Positions 40,833 to 51,929 are shown, counted from the first letter of the stretch. The stretch: DNA of 64,000 nucleotides from Rosenbergiella collisarenosi (GCF_018494085.1 NZ_JABBFP010000001.1:248001-312000); one strand, 5' to 3'. Numbers and translations: made by a program. The notes: generated from the sequence alone by a model not told the origin.

Positions 40833-41180
40833 ATGTTTGATTTAAATGCAATAGAACCTGACAACACAGCCGTGGATGAGCTTGAAGAGATCGTTATGGG
40901 CTTAATCATCAATGCCGGCCACGCGCGGAGTCTTGCTTATGCAGCATTGAAAGAGGCGAAAAAGGGGGCATTTGTTGCGGCAAAAGAGATGATGGAGAAC
41001 TCTCGGCAAGCGTTAAGCGAAGCTCATCGTGTACAAACTCAGCTCATCGAAAGTGATGCAGGGGAAGGTAAAGTGAAAGTGAGCCTGGTCTTAGTACATG
41101 CTCAAGATCATTTGATGAACGCAATGTTAGCCCGTGAACTCATCACTGAGATGATCGAATTACATGAAAAAATGAATTAA
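40833..41180 (+). CDS. chbA: Chitobiose/cellobiose PTS enzyme IIA
   Basis: The 115-residue all-helical IIA domain of the lactose/chitobiose family has LEEIVMGLIINAGHARSLAYAAL at its start and the phosphorylated histidine in LVLVHAQDHLMNAM. It receives phosphate from HPr and passes it to the IIB protein. It lies 50 nt after chbC and 24 nt before chbR, in the usual E. coli order. Confidence 0.95.
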   Translation: MFDLNAIEPDNTAVDELEEIVMGLIINAGHARSLAYAALKEAKKGAFVAAKEMMENSRQALSEAHRVQTQLIESDAGEGKVKVSLVLVHAQDHLMNAMLARELITEMIELHEKMN

Positions 41181-41204
41181 TCCTCCCAAGCGAGGTAGTT
41201 GAAA

Positions 41205-42035
41205 ATGGTCACGACAGAAATCCCTATTGCTCGAGAGGCCCAGCTGTTTAATGGTAGTAACTTTCATGTCTTCATTTACACTAAAACTGAAAGTCTGAGC
41301 GGACTGCACCAACACGATTATTATGAGTTCACACTCGTTTTGACGGGACGTTATTATCAAGAGATTGATAGACAACGCGTCCTTTTAGAGCGTGGGGATT
41401 TTGTTTTTATCCCAGTGGGATCGCAACATCAAAGTTTCTATATTGCCGGCGCTACGCGTATTCTTAACGTGGGGATTAGTAAACGTTTTTTTGAAAAGAA
41501 TTTCTCCCCTTTTATACCCATAGATTTTTCTGCGACGCAAGCCTACGCCATTGAAAATAGTTTTCTTGCTTATATCGAGTCAGTCATTACCTCTCGCCAT
41601 TTTCGTGAAAATGAGTTTGATGAATTTATTGAGTTGGTCTGCTTTTATGTAACGAATCGATTAAGACATTACCGAGATGATGCTATCAAAGATAGTGTTC
41701 CATTTTGGTTAAAAATTACGGTCGAAGCAATGCACGATAAGTTGGCATTCGGTGATGCGGCACTTGAGCGCATGGTACAAATTTCAGGAAAGAGTCAGGA
41801 GTATTTGACTCGGGCCACTCAACGTTATTACGGTAAAACACCAATGCAGATTATTAATAACATCCGTATTAATTTTGCTAAAAAGCAGCTCGAAATTACT
41901 AATGCTTCAGTGACAGATATTGCCTACGAATCAGGGTATAGCAGCCCAAGCTTATTTATTAAAAAATTTAAGAGTATTACTTCGTTTACGCCAAATAATT
42001 ATCGTAAAAAAATAAATGGTTGTAATAATTTTTGA
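41205..42035 (+). CDS. chbR: AraC-family regulator of the chb operon
   Basis: The 276-residue protein has an N-terminal cupin-type sensing domain ([36 protein letters not shown]) and two C-terminal helix-turn-helix motifs ending in [21 protein letters not shown]. ChbR represses the operon without sugar and, with CRP, activates it when the phosphorylated disaccharide builds up. Its place between chbA and chbF is that of E. coli. The ATG at 41205 has GAGG 8 nt before it; the TTG at 41199 was not used. Confidence 0.93.
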   Translation: MVTTEIPIAREAQLFNGSNFHVFIYTKTESLSGLHQHDYYEFTLVLTGRYYQEIDRQRVLLERGDFVFIPVGSQHQSFYIAGATRILNVGISKRFFEKNFSPFIPIDFSATQAYAIENSFLAYIESVITSRHFRENEFDEFIELVCFYVTNRLRHYRDDAIKDSVPFWLKITVEAMHDKLAFGDAALERMVQISGKSQEYLTRATQRYYGKTPMQIINNIRINFAKKQLEITNASVTDIAYESGYSSPSLFIKKFKSITSFTPNNYRKKINGCNNF

Positions 42036-42112
42036 GGTAATAGACTTCTCGAAATAATGATTTTCATCACAGGATAGTCGCCAATAACGTTGACCAGATA
42101 AGGAAAAGTAAA

Positions 42113-43471
42113 ATGGGCCATAAATTAAAAATCGTGACAATCGGAGGCGGTAGCAGCTATACCCCAGAACTACTGGAAGGATTTCTGAGACGTTATCATG
42201 AACTGCCGGTCACTGAACTCTGGTTGGTGGATGTAGAGGAAGGCCAAGAAAAACTCGATATCATCCATGCGTTGTGCGAAAGAATGGTAGCCAAAGCCGG
42301 TGTGCCGATGCGAATCTATAAAACCTTGGACCGTCGTGCCGCTTTACAAGGTGCCGACTTTGTTACTACGCAATTGCGTGTCGGGCAGCTAAAGGCACGT
42401 GAAAAAGATGAACGTATTCCTCTCAGTCATGGCTATTTAGGCCAAGAGACCAATGGAGCTGGTGGGTTATTTAAAGGGTTGCGTACCATTCCTGTTATTA
42501 TTGACATCATTAAAGATGTGCAAGAAATTTGCTCGAATGCTTGGATTATTAATTTCACTAACCCTGCAGGCATGGTGACAGAGGCCATTTATCGGCATAC
42601 CAACTTCAAACGCTTTATTGGGGTATGTAATATTCCAATTGGTATGAAGATGTTTATTGGCGATGTTCTACGGCTGACGCCACAAGATGAACTGAATATC
42701 GATCTTTTCGGCCTTAACCATCTGGTTTTTGTTCGAGATGTACGGGTCAACGGTAAATCGCGCTTTGATGAACTGCTAGAGGGGGTTGCGACAGGTACAT
42801 TAAGTGCTAATTCCGTTAAAAATATTACCGACTTACCTTTTAATGAGGGGCTTATTCGCTCATTACGCTTGATCCCCTGTTCATATCTCCTTTATTACTT
42901 TAAACCTAAAGAGATGCTGGCGATTGAAATGGGCGAATACTATAAAGGTGGTACTCGTGCTCAAGTTGTACAAAAAATCGAGCAGAAACTTTTTAAGTTG
43001 TATAAGGATCCTAATCTCGATGTGAAACCTAAAGAATTAGAACTCCGGGGAGGAGCATATTATTCAGATGCAGCCTGTGAAGTAATTAATGCAATATATA
43101 ATAATAAGAACACTGAGCACTACGTCAATATTCCCCATAACGGGCATATCGATAATATCCCCCCTGAGTGGTGCATCGAGATAACCTGTACCTTAGGTCA
43201 GGACGGTGCACAGCCGACGTCACGCATTACCCATTTTGATGAGCAAGTTTTGGGACTTATTCATACCATAAAGAGTTTCGAGATCGCGGCAAGTCACGCC
43301 GCAATTAGCGGTGATTTTAATGACGTACAGTTAGCACTTAATCTCAATCCTCTTATTCATTCCGACAACGATGCGGAACTGCTCGCCCGTAAAATGCTTC
43401 TCGCCCACGAAAAATGGCTACCAAACTTCACGAATACCATTAGGGATTTAAAAACCTCTAAGGGGAAATAA
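42113..43471 (+). CDS. chbF: GH4 6-phospho-beta-glucosidase/chitobiase
   Basis: The 452-residue enzyme is a family GH4 glycosidase, which works by NAD+ and a divalent metal. The Rossmann start is IVTIGGGSSYTPELLEGF; metal ligands are in CNIPIG and GLNHLVFV; NFTNPAGMVTEA is another family mark. It splits the phosphorylated disaccharide delivered by the PTS. In E. coli the acetylated sugar must first lose an acetyl group by ChbG, whose gene follows with no gap. Confidence 0.95.
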   Translation: MGHKLKIVTIGGGSSYTPELLEGFLRRYHELPVTELWLVDVEEGQEKLDIIHALCERMVAKAGVPMRIYKTLDRRAALQGADFVTTQLRVGQLKAREKDERIPLSHGYLGQETNGAGGLFKGLRTIPVIIDIIKDVQEICSNAWIINFTNPAGMVTEAIYRHTNFKRFIGVCNIPIGMKMFIGDVLRLTPQDELNIDLFGLNHLVFVRDVRVNGKSRFDELLEGVATGTLSANSVKNITDLPFNEGLIRSLRLIPCSYLLYYFKPKEMLAIEMGEYYKGGTRAQVVQKIEQKLFKLYKDPNLDVKPKELELRGGAYYSDAACEVINAIYNNKNTEHYVNIPHNGHIDNIPPEWCIEITCTLGQDGAQPTSRITHFDEQVLGLIHTIKSFEIAASHAAISGDFNDVQLALNLNPLIHSDNDAELLARKMLLAHEKWLPNFTNTIRDLKTSKGK

Positions 43472-44230
43472 ATGGCACGCTTATTAGTGGTGAATGCTGA
43501 TGATTTTGGGCTGAGTAAGGGACAAAATTACGGGATTATTGAGGCACACCGGCATGGCATAGTGACCTCGACAACTGCGATGGTCAATGGCGAAGCTATC
43601 GCCGATGCTGTCGAGTTAAGCCTGGGTGCACCGGACCTGGGGGTTGGTATGCATTTTGTGTTGACCTTGGGTAAGCCCTTATCGGCCATGCCGACCTTGA
43701 CGAGAGAGGGGTTGCTAGGTAAGTGGGTGTGGCAGATGGCAGAAGAAGGTCGGCTGCCTCTTCACGAAATCACGCAGGAATTAACTAGCCAATTTCAGCG
43801 CTTTATTGAGCTATTTGGGTACCCGCCAACACATATTGATAGCCATCATCACGTGCATCTGATCCCGGATATTTACACCATTGTCGAAGGCTTCGCTTGT
43901 GAGAAAGGTATTCCCGTTCGTTGTGATCGACAACCGGCAGCGCGTGATAACTCAGCTAAGCCTATCGTACGGCGCTGCGAAGGTTTCTCCAGTGAGTTCT
44001 ATGGGGATTCACTTTCGCAGGCACTGTTTTTAAAAATACTCGATGATTCGCTGCAACGGGGGGAGTCGTCGCTAGAAGTGATGTGCCATCCAGCCTTTGT
44101 CGATAATACGATTATGAAGAGTGCGTATTGTTATCCGCGACTGCAGGAATTGGAGATTTTAACGTCCTCTTCGATAAAACAGGAGGTGGCTAAACGCGGT
44201 TACCGTCTTACTGATTTTAAAATGATATAA
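43472..44230 (+). CDS. chbG: Chitooligosaccharide deacetylase
   Basis: The 252-residue protein is of the YdjC/ChbG family: [31 protein letters not shown] and [13 protein letters not shown] hold the metal-binding Asp and His residues, and [11 protein letters not shown] is the last family mark. It removes one acetyl group from chitobiose (or its 6-phosphate), which makes the product an inducer for ChbR and a substrate for ChbF. The ATG begins one base after the chbF stop codon starts to end (TAAATG, no gap). Confidence 0.95.
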   Translation: MARLLVVNADDFGLSKGQNYGIIEAHRHGIVTSTTAMVNGEAIADAVELSLGAPDLGVGMHFVLTLGKPLSAMPTLTREGLLGKWVWQMAEEGRLPLHEITQELTSQFQRFIELFGYPPTHIDSHHHVHLIPDIYTIVEGFACEKGIPVRCDRQPAARDNSAKPIVRRCEGFSSEFYGDSLSQALFLKILDDSLQRGESSLEVMCHPAFVDNTIMKSAYCYPRLQELEILTSSSIKQEVAKRGYRLTDFKMI

Positions 44231-44384
44231 GCAATAAAAAGGAGGTCTCAATTTAGTTAAATTTTAATTTTTACCTCTAGCTGCTTTTATATCCTGGTTT
44301 TGATATTCGCTTAAATATTAGTTTTTTTTGCATGCCTGGAGATAAAGGCAGATAAATTTTACTAGTCTATTAGGAGTACTATTT

Positions 44385-45788
44385 ATGCGTACATTTAAAG
44401 GATTATCTCGTACGTTATGTATATGTCTATCAGGCGGCGCTGTTTTTTCAGGGGGAATACTCTCACCGGAAGTGAGTGCAGCAGGATTTATTGATGATTC
44501 AGAATTAACTGGAGGGATCTATTATTGGCAACGTGAACGTGTTCGCAAGGATGTGGCCGGTAATGGAAAGTATAAGACAGATCTCTCGCATTCAACGTGG
44601 AACGGTAATTTAGATTTCCAATCTGGTTATGCGGGAGATTTTATTGGGATCGATATCGCAGCCTTTAGCGCAATAGAAATGGCAGAGAATGCTGACAGTG
44701 CTCACCCCCATGAAATTGCCTTTTCATCGAGTAACAAAGTTTATAATGAAGATTACAGTGGTGATAAAAGCGGTATCGATCTCTATAAAGTGGCCGCAAA
44801 ATTTAAATATGGGCCAGTTTGGGCACAGGCTGGCTATATTCAGCCTGCCGGACAAACGTTATTGGCTCCCAATTGGAGTCTACTGCCAGGTACCTATCAG
44901 GGGGCCGAAGTCGGAGCAAATATCGATTATGGCGAGGCTGGGGCCCTAAGTTTCTCTTATTTCTGGGCAAATGAGTATAAGTCGCCGTGGTACCTTAAAA
45001 TGGATCGTTTTTACCAAAATGATAAGCAATCCAAGGTGAGGTATCTTCACTCTGTTGGTGCTAAATATGATGTGAAAAACGGCCTAGTGTTAGAAGCCGC
45101 GCTGGGACAAGCCGAAGGATATATCGACCAATATTTTGCGAAAGCTAGCTATCAATTCGATGTCGCCTCCTCCCCTTTGCGCACGAGTTATCAATTCTAT
45201 GGGGCACGGGATAAAGCAGAGCGAGGGGGGGTTAACGATATTTATGACGGCACCGCGTGGTTACAGGCGTTAACCTTCGGCTACAAGGTAGCTGACGTGC
45301 TTGATCTACGTTTAGAGGGAACTTGGGTGAAGGCCGAAGGGCAGCTGGGTTATTTTTTACAACGTATGACCCCAACCTACGGCTCCTCTAATGGGCGCTT
45401 GGATATCTGGTGGGATAATCGTTCTGATTTCAATGCGAACGGTGAGAAAGCGTTATTTATCGGCGCTATGTATGATTTGAAAAATTGGGATCTACCCGGT
45501 TGGTCTGCCGGCGCGTCCTACGTCTATGCTTGGGATGCCAAACCTGGCAGGATGTCTTCCCCCGATGCTTTTTACACCCCGAATAATCGTTTGAAAGAGT
45601 CAGCCTACAGCCTTGACGCCGGTTATACGGTACAAGAAGGGCGTGCTAGGGGGACTATGTTTACATTGCATTTCACCCGTTACAACAATCATTCCAATAT
45701 CCCGAGTTGGGGAGGGGGTTATGGAAATATTTTCCAAGATGAACGTGACGTGAAATTTATCGTGAGGGCGCCCTTTACCCTATTTTAG
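44385..45788 (+). CDS. chiP: Chitoporin, OprD family
   Basis: The 467-residue outer-membrane protein has a signal peptide cleaved near VSAAGF and the long beta-rich body of the OprD/ChiP family ([20 protein letters not shown] at the mature start; C-terminal VRAPFTLF ending in aromatic Phe). ChiP lets chitooligosaccharides enter the periplasm. Here it lies 154 nt downstream of chbG on the same strand, linking outer-membrane entry with the chb operon; in E. coli it is a separate locus (chiPQ). AGGAG is the ribosome binding site. The 5' leader shows no recognisable ChiX pairing site. Confidence 0.9.
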   Translation: MRTFKGLSRTLCICLSGGAVFSGGILSPEVSAAGFIDDSELTGGIYYWQRERVRKDVAGNGKYKTDLSHSTWNGNLDFQSGYAGDFIGIDIAAFSAIEMAENADSAHPHEIAFSSSNKVYNEDYSGDKSGIDLYKVAAKFKYGPVWAQAGYIQPAGQTLLAPNWSLLPGTYQGAEVGANIDYGEAGALSFSYFWANEYKSPWYLKMDRFYQNDKQSKVRYLHSVGAKYDVKNGLVLEAALGQAEGYIDQYFAKASYQFDVASSPLRTSYQFYGARDKAERGGVNDIYDGTAWLQALTFGYKVADVLDLRLEGTWVKAEGQLGYFLQRMTPTYGSSNGRLDIWWDNRSDFNANGEKALFIGAMYDLKNWDLPGWSAGASYVYAWDAKPGRMSSPDAFYTPNNRLKESAYSLDAGYTVQEGRARGTMFTLHFTRYNNHSNIPSWGGGYGNIFQDERDVKFIVRAPFTLF

Positions 45789-45851
45789 ACCGTTATTGGG
45801 TAATATTGCTCGCTATCGTCAAGCATACTGTAGTTCGCATGACTGACTCTG

Positions 45852-45880
45852 AATAACGTTGAAACCTTCTCAACGTTATT
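45852..45880. terminator. Hairpin between convergent chiP and glycerate kinase genes
   Basis: AATAACGTTG pairs perfectly with CAACGTTATT across a 9-nt loop. It lies midway between the two stop codons. There is no T tract, so termination strength is uncertain. Confidence 0.5.
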
Positions 45881-45900
45881 GATAACGTTCACTGACTTTG

Positions 45901-47052
45901 TCAGGTATTTTTGATACCGAGAGCGAAGAGACGAGCAATATTTTCGGTCGTAAAGGCGATATTACGTTCTCCCTCCTTCAGTGCCTGTTCAAGAGAGCAG
46001 GCTTGTCGCAGAATACCGAATATAGCGGTAAAATTCTCATCATAAAGGCTCTCAACACCGTCCCCGATGGCACCCGCTAAGGCAATCACTGGTGTGTGGG
46101 GAGAGACATTTTTTGTAATTTGGGCAACACCGTAAGGAGTTTTACCGAATTTGGTTTGATAATCGATACCGCCTTCCCCAGTAAATACTGCATCGGCGCC
46201 TATTATCTTATTGGCTAACTCCGTAAAGTGGATAACGATATCAATCCCTTTTTGTAACTGTGCAGGAGTAAAGGCGAGCAAGCCAGCACCTAAGCCACCG
46301 GCGGCACCCGCACCCGGCACAGTCGCGACTGAGATCCCTAAATAGTTCTTAATTTGTTCTGCGTAAAGGCTAAGATTCCTGTCTAGTGTCTCCACTATCT
46401 CAGGAGTCGCTCCTTTTTGTGGCCCAAACACGGATGACGCACCATTTGGCCCAACCAGTGGGTTAGTCACATCACAGGCAACGATAAATTCGGTCTTTGC
46501 GACGCGTGGGTCGATACCACTCATATCGATAGCGGCGATCTTATGTAAATGTCCCCCCCCTAAACCCACCGCATCGCCGTTTGAATCGGTAAATTTGACA
46601 CCCAAGGCGCAGGCCATACCTTGTCCACCGTCATTGGTCGCACTCCCGCCTAAGCCAATAATAATTTTTTGTACCCCTAGCTCGAGAGCGTGAGTGATCA
46701 GTTCTCCCGTCCCATAAGTGGTGGTGAACAGTGGGTTACGATTTTTCAGCGAAGTATGTGTAATGCCACTGGCCGAAGCCATCTCTATTACGGCCGTTTG
46801 CCCATCACCGAGGAGTCCAAATTCTGCTTGGACGCGAGTCTGGAGGGGGCCCATCACCTCAACCTTGATAATTTTTCCACCCGTGGCATCGACTAAAGAT
46901 TGAACCGTGCCTTCACCACCATCGGCCATCGGAACCTTAACGATTTCGCAATCGGGAAAGATACGTCTCAGTCCTCTCTCCATACTGTTTGCTACTTGTA
47001 ATGCTGTCATGCTCTCTTTAAAGGAGTCGGGGGCTAGGACAAATTTCATCAT
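45901..47052 (-). CDS. Glycerate 2-kinase, GarK/GlxK family
   Basis: The 383-residue protein matches the GarK/GlxK type of glycerate kinase (381 residues): FVLAPDSFKESMTA, VPMADGGEGTV, GLGGSATNDGGQGMACALG, VACDVTNPLVG and FTGEGGIDYQTKFGKTPYGVA. It phosphorylates D-glycerate to 2-phosphoglycerate. The usual partners (tartronate semialdehyde reductase, glyoxylate carboligase, galactarate genes) are absent, so it is an orphan here. The ATG at 47052 follows AAGG at a good distance; the next ATG (47049) is also possible. The disrupted IS3-like remnant ends 45 nt upstream and may have removed its promoter region. Confidence 0.92.
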   Translation of the reverse strand: MMKFVLAPDSFKESMTALQVANSMERGLRRIFPDCEIVKVPMADGGEGTVQSLVDATGGKIIKVEVMGPLQTRVQAEFGLLGDGQTAVIEMASASGITHTSLKNRNPLFTTTYGTGELITHALELGVQKIIIGLGGSATNDGGQGMACALGVKFTDSNGDAVGLGGGHLHKIAAIDMSGIDPRVAKTEFIVACDVTNPLVGPNGASSVFGPQKGATPEIVETLDRNLSLYAEQIKNYLGISVATVPGAGAAGGLGAGLLAFTPAQLQKGIDIVIHFTELANKIIGADAVFTGEGGIDYQTKFGKTPYGVAQITKNVSPHTPVIALAGAIGDGVESLYDENFTAIFGILRQACSLEQALKEGERNIAFTTENIARLFALGIKNT

Positions 47053-47076
47053 ACTCACCTTAAATTCAATGGATTA

Positions 47077-47577
<501 letters not shown>

Positions 47578-48316
47578 TTAGTCCGATGTGGGACGTATTG
47601 CCCAGGCAGAATAGATAGTAACCTGTAGCGTCGTATCTGTGATACATCGTCATCAGGATCGTGCTTATTACCGCCAGGGTTGCTGAATTTGTAGTGCCTT
47701 AATCGGTGTATGGGTAAATTTGAAACGAGTAGGATGAGCCATTATGTATCCCATCATTCTGGGACTGTCATAGGGATAATATGTCTGTGTAGGTATCACT
47801 ATTGCTGTATACCGCTCGATGAGGAAAAGGGGGAGGGCTGAAAACGCCAATATAAATGAGGAAAATCAGAGAAAATGATACATGGAAATCATTGTGGAGT
47901 TCCCATTAGATGCATGGGGATAAAATACTGCCAATGAAGTGATGGGGGTTCCCCATAAATTTCCCCGTACAAAAAAGCTAACTTGTCCAAGTAAACTGCC
48001 GACAAAACGACATCCCCCGTTTCCCCGTCATCTCAAGAATAGGGGGATAGGGTTAATTAACACAAATAGACCGTATACAGACCGTAAAAGGTTGCACCTA
48101 AAGCGTCGGTAATACTCGATTTCACAGAAATGAATAATGGCAGCTTAAAGCCCCCATCACGAGGCAAACGGCTAAGTAATATCCTGGCTGAAGAAACGCT
48201 GAGAAGGGCCAAAAAACGTCAAACTGAAGAGTGTAGTAGATAAGCTGTAACGACCATAAATAGACCATGGCTCAGAAACGACAAAGCCCCGCATTTCTGC
48301 AGGGCTTCTAGAATAG
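47578..48316. other. Gene-poor scar between the IS remnant and tRNA-Phe
   Basis: About 740 bp without a convincing gene. It holds repeated short C-rich words (TTCCCC in several copies between 47950 and 48040, GTTTCCCCGTCATC and AATTTCCCCGTAC) that recall arm-type sites near integrase ends. A possible 37-codon frame at 48130-48243 reads MNNGSLKPPSRGKRLSNILA and ends in an Arg/Lys/Glu-rich tail; it has no good ribosome binding site. Position next to tRNA-Phe, an island hot spot, suggests a lost element; this is inference. Confidence 0.45.
48284..48307 (-). terminator. Terminator of tRNA-Phe
   Basis: On the minus strand AAGCCCTGC pairs with GCGGGGCTT (one G-U pair) across a 6-nt loop, followed by TTGTCGTTT. 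It lies about 10 nt after the tRNA 3' end. Confidence 0.8.
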
Positions 48317-48392
48317 TGGTGCCCGAACTCGGAATCGAACCAAGGACACGGGGATTTTCAATCCCCTGCTCTACCGACTGAGCTATTCGGGC
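48317..48392 (-). tRNA. pheU: tRNA-Phe (anticodon GAA)
   Basis: The 76-nt gene reads GCCCGAATAGCTCAGTCGG at its 5' end and ends with an encoded CCA. The acceptor stem GCCCGAA pairs with TTCGGGC, the anticodon stem-loop GGGGATTGAAAATCCCC shows anticodon GAA (48357-48359 complement), and the T loop has GGTTCGATTCC. In E. coli the matching gene (pheU) lies just before yjdC-dsbD, a known integration hot spot. Confidence 0.98.
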
Positions 48393-48402
48393 AACGGGGC
48401 GC

Positions 48403-48431
48403 ATTAAACCGTAATCCGGCATTCGCGTCAA
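48403..48431 (-). promoter_or_regulatory. Promoter of tRNA-Phe
   Basis: On the minus strand TTGACG and TTTAAT stand 17 nt apart, followed by a GC-rich stretch (GCGCCCCG) just before the tRNA. Such a GC-rich discriminator is typical of stringently controlled stable-RNA promoters. Confidence 0.8.
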
Positions 48432-48508
48432 TATCTTTTGATGAAAATTACCGATCTGTTGGCTGTTTGCGGTATTTTTATGCAACTTGTGGGATAAATC
48501 GACAGAGC

Positions 48509-48534
48509 GGCGGCTTCCAAATAGAGAAGCCGCC
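48509..48534 (-). terminator. Hairpin after the CitMHS gene
   Basis: GGCGGCTTC pairs perfectly with GAAGCCGCC across an 8-nt loop, 8 nt after the transporter stop. No T tract follows on the minus strand, so it is a terminator of uncertain strength. Confidence 0.55.
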
Positions 48535-48542
48535 ATGGGACC

Positions 48543-49862
48543 CTAACTGCCGCTATGGTAGAGTGGGAAGGCACCGAAGACTAAGCCGCCTACCATTAAC
48601 ATTAGGCTGATAAAAATCCCCCATTTGATGGCGAATTTCTGGTGTTCGCCGACATCGACTTTCGCCAAGCCAGTGAGTAAATATAAAGAGGGAACCAATG
48701 GGCTAATCAGGTGAAACGGTTGACCGATAATCGAGGCTCGGGCGATCTCCTCTGCTGAAATACCGTAACCGGCTGCAGTCTGCGCGATAACCGGCAAAAT
48801 ACCGAAATAGAAGGCATCATTCGACATAAAGAAGGTGAATGGCATACTGATAATCGCGGTGAAAATCGGTAAAAAAGGACCGAAGGCGGGCGGGATGATA
48901 GAAAGTACCGACTTCGCCATCGCATCAACCATGCCAGTACCAGAAAGGATACCGGTAAAAATACCCGCTGCAAAAATCAGAGAAGTTACTGCTAATACGT
49001 TGGCGGCATGCGAGGCAATACGGTCTTTCTGCTCAGACAGTTTAGGGTAGTTCAGCATCACGGCAAGCGCGAAACTGACCATAAATAGGATTTGAATCGG
49101 AATAAAACCTGCGACAAGTAAGACCAAGAGGGCGGTGGTCAGAATCAAATTTGGCCAGAACATTTTAGGGCGTTTATTCTTTTCGCACTCTTCTAGTGTC
49201 CCGCCGCCCAGATTCAATTGTATATCGTGCAACGCGCCGACTTCTTGTAATCCCAAACGACGACGTTCTTGGATGCCGAACCATGTTGCAAGTGCAACGA
49301 GGCTAATACAACCGACGAAGATTGCGGGTAACATCGGTACGAAGATATCTAACGCATCAATATCGAGTGCGGCAGCGGCACGCGCGGTAGGGCCACCCCA
49401 AGGCGAGAGATTCATAATACCGCTAGCCAGATTGACCACACAGGTCATCATCAATATATTCAAGCCAAGCTTGCGATAGAGCGGCAGGAAGGCGGCGATG
49501 GCGATCATATAAGTCGTAGAGCTATCACCATCTAGCGAAACGAGGAGCGTGAGGATCGCCGTACCTGCCAATACCTTTACCGGATCGCCTTTTACGATCC
49601 GCAAAATACACTTTACTAGCGGATCGAAAAGACCCGCATCGATCATGATACCGAAATAGAGGATAGAGAAGGTCAACATGACGCCGGTCGGCGCAAGCGT
49701 TTTTACCCCTTTTAACATCATGTCTCCCAAACCTTGGTAGAACCCACCCAGTAGGGCAAAGAGGATAGGAATAAGGATCAGAGCAATTAGGGCTGACATT
49801 CTCTTGGTCATGATGAGATACATAAAGCAGATCACCATACTGAAACCCAGTATTGTTAACAT
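48543..49862 (-). CDS. CitMHS-family citrate (metal-citrate):H+ symporter
   Basis: The 439-residue membrane protein matches the CitMHS family, as Bacillus CitM/CitH. Conserved parts are LDGDSSTTYMIAIAAFLPLY, NLSPWGGPTARAAAAL and FFMSNDAFYFGILPVIAQTA. These carriers bring citrate in with a divalent metal and a proton; which metal is not visible. The ATG at 49862 follows GGAAGG at 7 nt; the upstream ATG at 49877 was not used. In E. coli this side of dsbD holds yjdC; here a citrate carrier stands between tRNA-Phe and dsbD. Confidence 0.9.
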   Translation of the reverse strand: MLTILGFSMVICFMYLIMTKRMSALIALILIPILFALLGGFYQGLGDMMLKGVKTLAPTGVMLTFSILYFGIMIDAGLFDPLVKCILRIVKGDPVKVLAGTAILTLLVSLDGDSSTTYMIAIAAFLPLYRKLGLNILMMTCVVNLASGIMNLSPWGGPTARAAAALDIDALDIFVPMLPAIFVGCISLVALATWFGIQERRRLGLQEVGALHDIQLNLGGGTLEECEKNKRPKMFWPNLILTTALLVLLVAGFIPIQILFMVSFALAVMLNYPKLSEQKDRIASHAANVLAVTSLIFAAGIFTGILSGTGMVDAMAKSVLSIIPPAFGPFLPIFTAIISMPFTFFMSNDAFYFGILPVIAQTAAGYGISAEEIARASIIGQPFHLISPLVPSLYLLTGLAKVDVGEHQKFAIKWGIFISLMLMVGGLVFGAFPLYHSGS

Positions 49863-50083
49863 TTCAATACCTTCCATTTTTATATAAGGGATCGAACCCC
49901 AATAATTTATAGTTATTTATCATCACCTTATAATAAGTGATGCGCTAACATCATGCTGAATTAGGAAGCATTAGTGATAACGAATGTATCAGTACGGAAG
50001 GTGTGTGTAACTATTTGTTAACAATTGCAAGCGCAAATTTGCGAGTTTTTTGAGCAAGATCTCTGTTTAAAGTGGCGACGAAA

Positions 50084-50105
50084 GGGGGAAGCAAGGAGCT
50101 CCCCC
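50084..50105 (-). terminator. Weak hairpin after dsbD
   Basis: GGGGGA pairs with TCCCCC about the sequence AGCAAGGAGC, 7 nt past the dsbD stop. On the minus strand it is followed by CTTT only. A weak candidate. Confidence 0.35.
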
Positions 50106-50111
50106 GGCTGA

Positions 50112-51809
50112 TTAGCCTTTAGTGGGGATGGGGAGGCGTTTGATAAAGTCTTTAGGCGCGAGAAAGCCTGTAATACGCGAATGCGGGATCTCTTTGCCTT
50201 GTGCATCAAAGAAGATCAACGTAGGAAGCCCTAGCACGTTCAACGAAGAGAGCAGTTCAGTATTTTGCGCATTATTATCAGTGACATTGGCTTGGAGTCG
50301 TTGCATGGTACCCATAGCCTGCTGAACACTTGGATCGCTAAAGGTGTACTTTTCGAACTCTTTACAGGCAACGCACCAATCAGCATAGAGGTCGAGCATC
50401 GTTACGGGTTGTTGTGTCGTACTAAGCTTTTGTTCAAGCTCTTGCCGGGTCGTAATGGGGGTAAAATGTTGCGTCGAGGGGGGAGTAGTCACCATCGTCG
50501 GTGAGACTATCTCTTGTAGAGGGCGTACGGCAATTAGGGCGAGCACGAGCCACACTAGTCCAAACCAGCGAGCCCACGTTTTTGCGCTTTTAATAGATAA
50601 AATAAAGGCCCATGCGGCCAGCGATACCGCCAGCAGTGACCAAAGGCGTTCGGCCCACAGGTCGCCAACCACGCGTTCGAGCAAAAAAACGGGAAGGGCG
50701 AGGATCACGAAGCCGAAGCCTTCCTTGACTGTTTGCATCCAAGGGCCACTTCGTGGCAAGAGCTTATTGCCGAAAAGGGTCACGATAACAAGGGGTAATC
50801 CCATTCCCAAGGCATAGAGATAGAGTGTTCCCGCACCTTCGAACACTTTACCGCTCTGCGCGATATATAACAAAATAGCGCTTAATGGGGCAGTAGTACA
50901 GGGAGAGCAAATCAGGCCTGCGAGTATCCCCATACAAAGCACTCCGGCCACCGACCCACCACGTTGCCGATTACTTATTAGCGTCAAGCGTGTTTGTAGC
51001 GATGCGGGCAGCTGTAAGCTGAAAGCTCCAAACATGGATAGTGCTAATAAAATAAATAAGCCGGATAACACGACGAGAAGGATCGGATTTTGTAGCGCGG
51101 CTTGGAAGCGCATCCCTGCCGCAGCGACAACGACACCCAGTAAGGTATAAGTGATTGCCATCCCCTGTACATAAACGAAGGCCAGTAGGGCGGTACGTGA
51201 CAAGGAGAGTCGTTGCTGACGACCTAATATAATCCCCGAAATTAATGGGTACATCGGTAGTACGCAGGGGGTAAATGCTACACCGATGCCGATCAACAGT
51301 GCCCAGAGTGGCGTATAGGGTAAGTGATCTGATGAAGAAGCAGGGGATAGACTTGCGGGTGCGATGGTAGACCCCGCAACTACTGCACTAAGAGGGACAG
51401 TTTTGGTTTCAGGGGGATAACAAAATCCGGCCGCTGCGCAGCCCTGATAGGAGACAACTAGAGTTGGATTTTCTTGGGTATGGGTAACGGTTAACGGCAG
51501 ATTAATCGTTTGTGGATAGATCTCGCTATCCCCAAAAAATTCATCGTGATGGGGCTGGCCCTGAGGGAGCTGCCACTGGCTCAGCGCGGCATTACGCGGC
51601 TCGATACTTATTTTCTGCCGATAGAGATAGTAGCCAGGCTTAACTTGCCAATGGAGTGTGACGGTATTGCCTTGTTGAGAGAAATCGAAGGCGAAAGCCT
51701 GATCAACGGGAACGAATGCTGGGTTCTGCCCAAATAAATCCGCTTGTGCGGTAAAGGGCAATAACGTAATGAGTAGTAAAAAAATACGGGAAAAAAGGCC
51801 TGAACGCAT
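50112..51809 (-). CDS. dsbD: Thiol:disulfide interchange protein DsbD
   Basis: The 565-residue precursor equals E. coli DsbD in length. It has a signal peptide ([23 protein letters not shown]), an N-terminal periplasmic domain with the redox pair in [10 protein letters not shown], eight membrane helices with [10 protein letters not shown] and [11 protein letters not shown], and a C-terminal thioredoxin domain with CVAC. It passes electrons from cytoplasmic thioredoxin to DsbC, DsbG and the cytochrome c maturation path. The ATG at 51809 was chosen because it opens the signal peptide; the ATG at 51866 has no ribosome binding site. In E. coli cutA overlaps the dsbD start; cutA is missing here. 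Confidence 0.95.
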   Translation of the reverse strand: MRSGLFSRIFLLLITLLPFTAQADLFGQNPAFVPVDQAFAFDFSQQGNTVTLHWQVKPGYYLYRQKISIEPRNAALSQWQLPQGQPHHDEFFGDSEIYPQTINLPLTVTHTQENPTLVVSYQGCAAAGFCYPPETKTVPLSAVVAGSTIAPASLSPASSSDHLPYTPLWALLIGIGVAFTPCVLPMYPLISGIILGRQQRLSLSRTALLAFVYVQGMAITYTLLGVVVAAAGMRFQAALQNPILLVVLSGLFILLALSMFGAFSLQLPASLQTRLTLISNRQRGGSVAGVLCMGILAGLICSPCTTAPLSAILLYIAQSGKVFEGAGTLYLYALGMGLPLVIVTLFGNKLLPRSGPWMQTVKEGFGFVILALPVFLLERVVGDLWAERLWSLLAVSLAAWAFILSIKSAKTWARWFGLVWLVLALIAVRPLQEIVSPTMVTTPPSTQHFTPITTRQELEQKLSTTQQPVTMLDLYADWCVACKEFEKYTFSDPSVQQAMGTMQRLQANVTDNNAQNTELLSSLNVLGLPTLIFFDAQGKEIPHSRITGFLAPKDFIKRLPIPTKG

Positions 51810-51876
51810 AGCACCATTCACTATTATTATGGACGAAGTCGCGTAAGAAAACAGATGCGGCAGCATAACATGAAAT

Positions 51877-51905
51877 CAGCATTGCTGAAAAAGCCAGCAA
51901 TGCTG
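51877..51905 (-). terminator. Terminator of aspA
   Basis: CAGCATTGCTG pairs perfectly with CAGCAATGCTG across a 7-nt loop. It lies about 25 nt after the aspA stop. The tail on the minus strand is only moderately T-rich (ATTTCATG). Confidence 0.65.
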
Positions 51906-51929
51906 TATGGGACTATATACTGATGGCGA

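Noticed and set aside
47950..48040. TTCCCC words as a CRISPR-like or iteron array
   Set aside because: The copies are short, unevenly spaced and their neighbours differ; at most they are degenerate arm-type sites.
48130..48243. 37-codon basic frame near tRNA-Phe as a gene
   Set aside because: Composition is interesting, but the ribosome binding site is poor and no family is recognised; kept only as a note in the scar region.
48219..48536. 105-codon frame over tRNA-Phe
   Set aside because: It reads through a certain tRNA gene and two hairpins.
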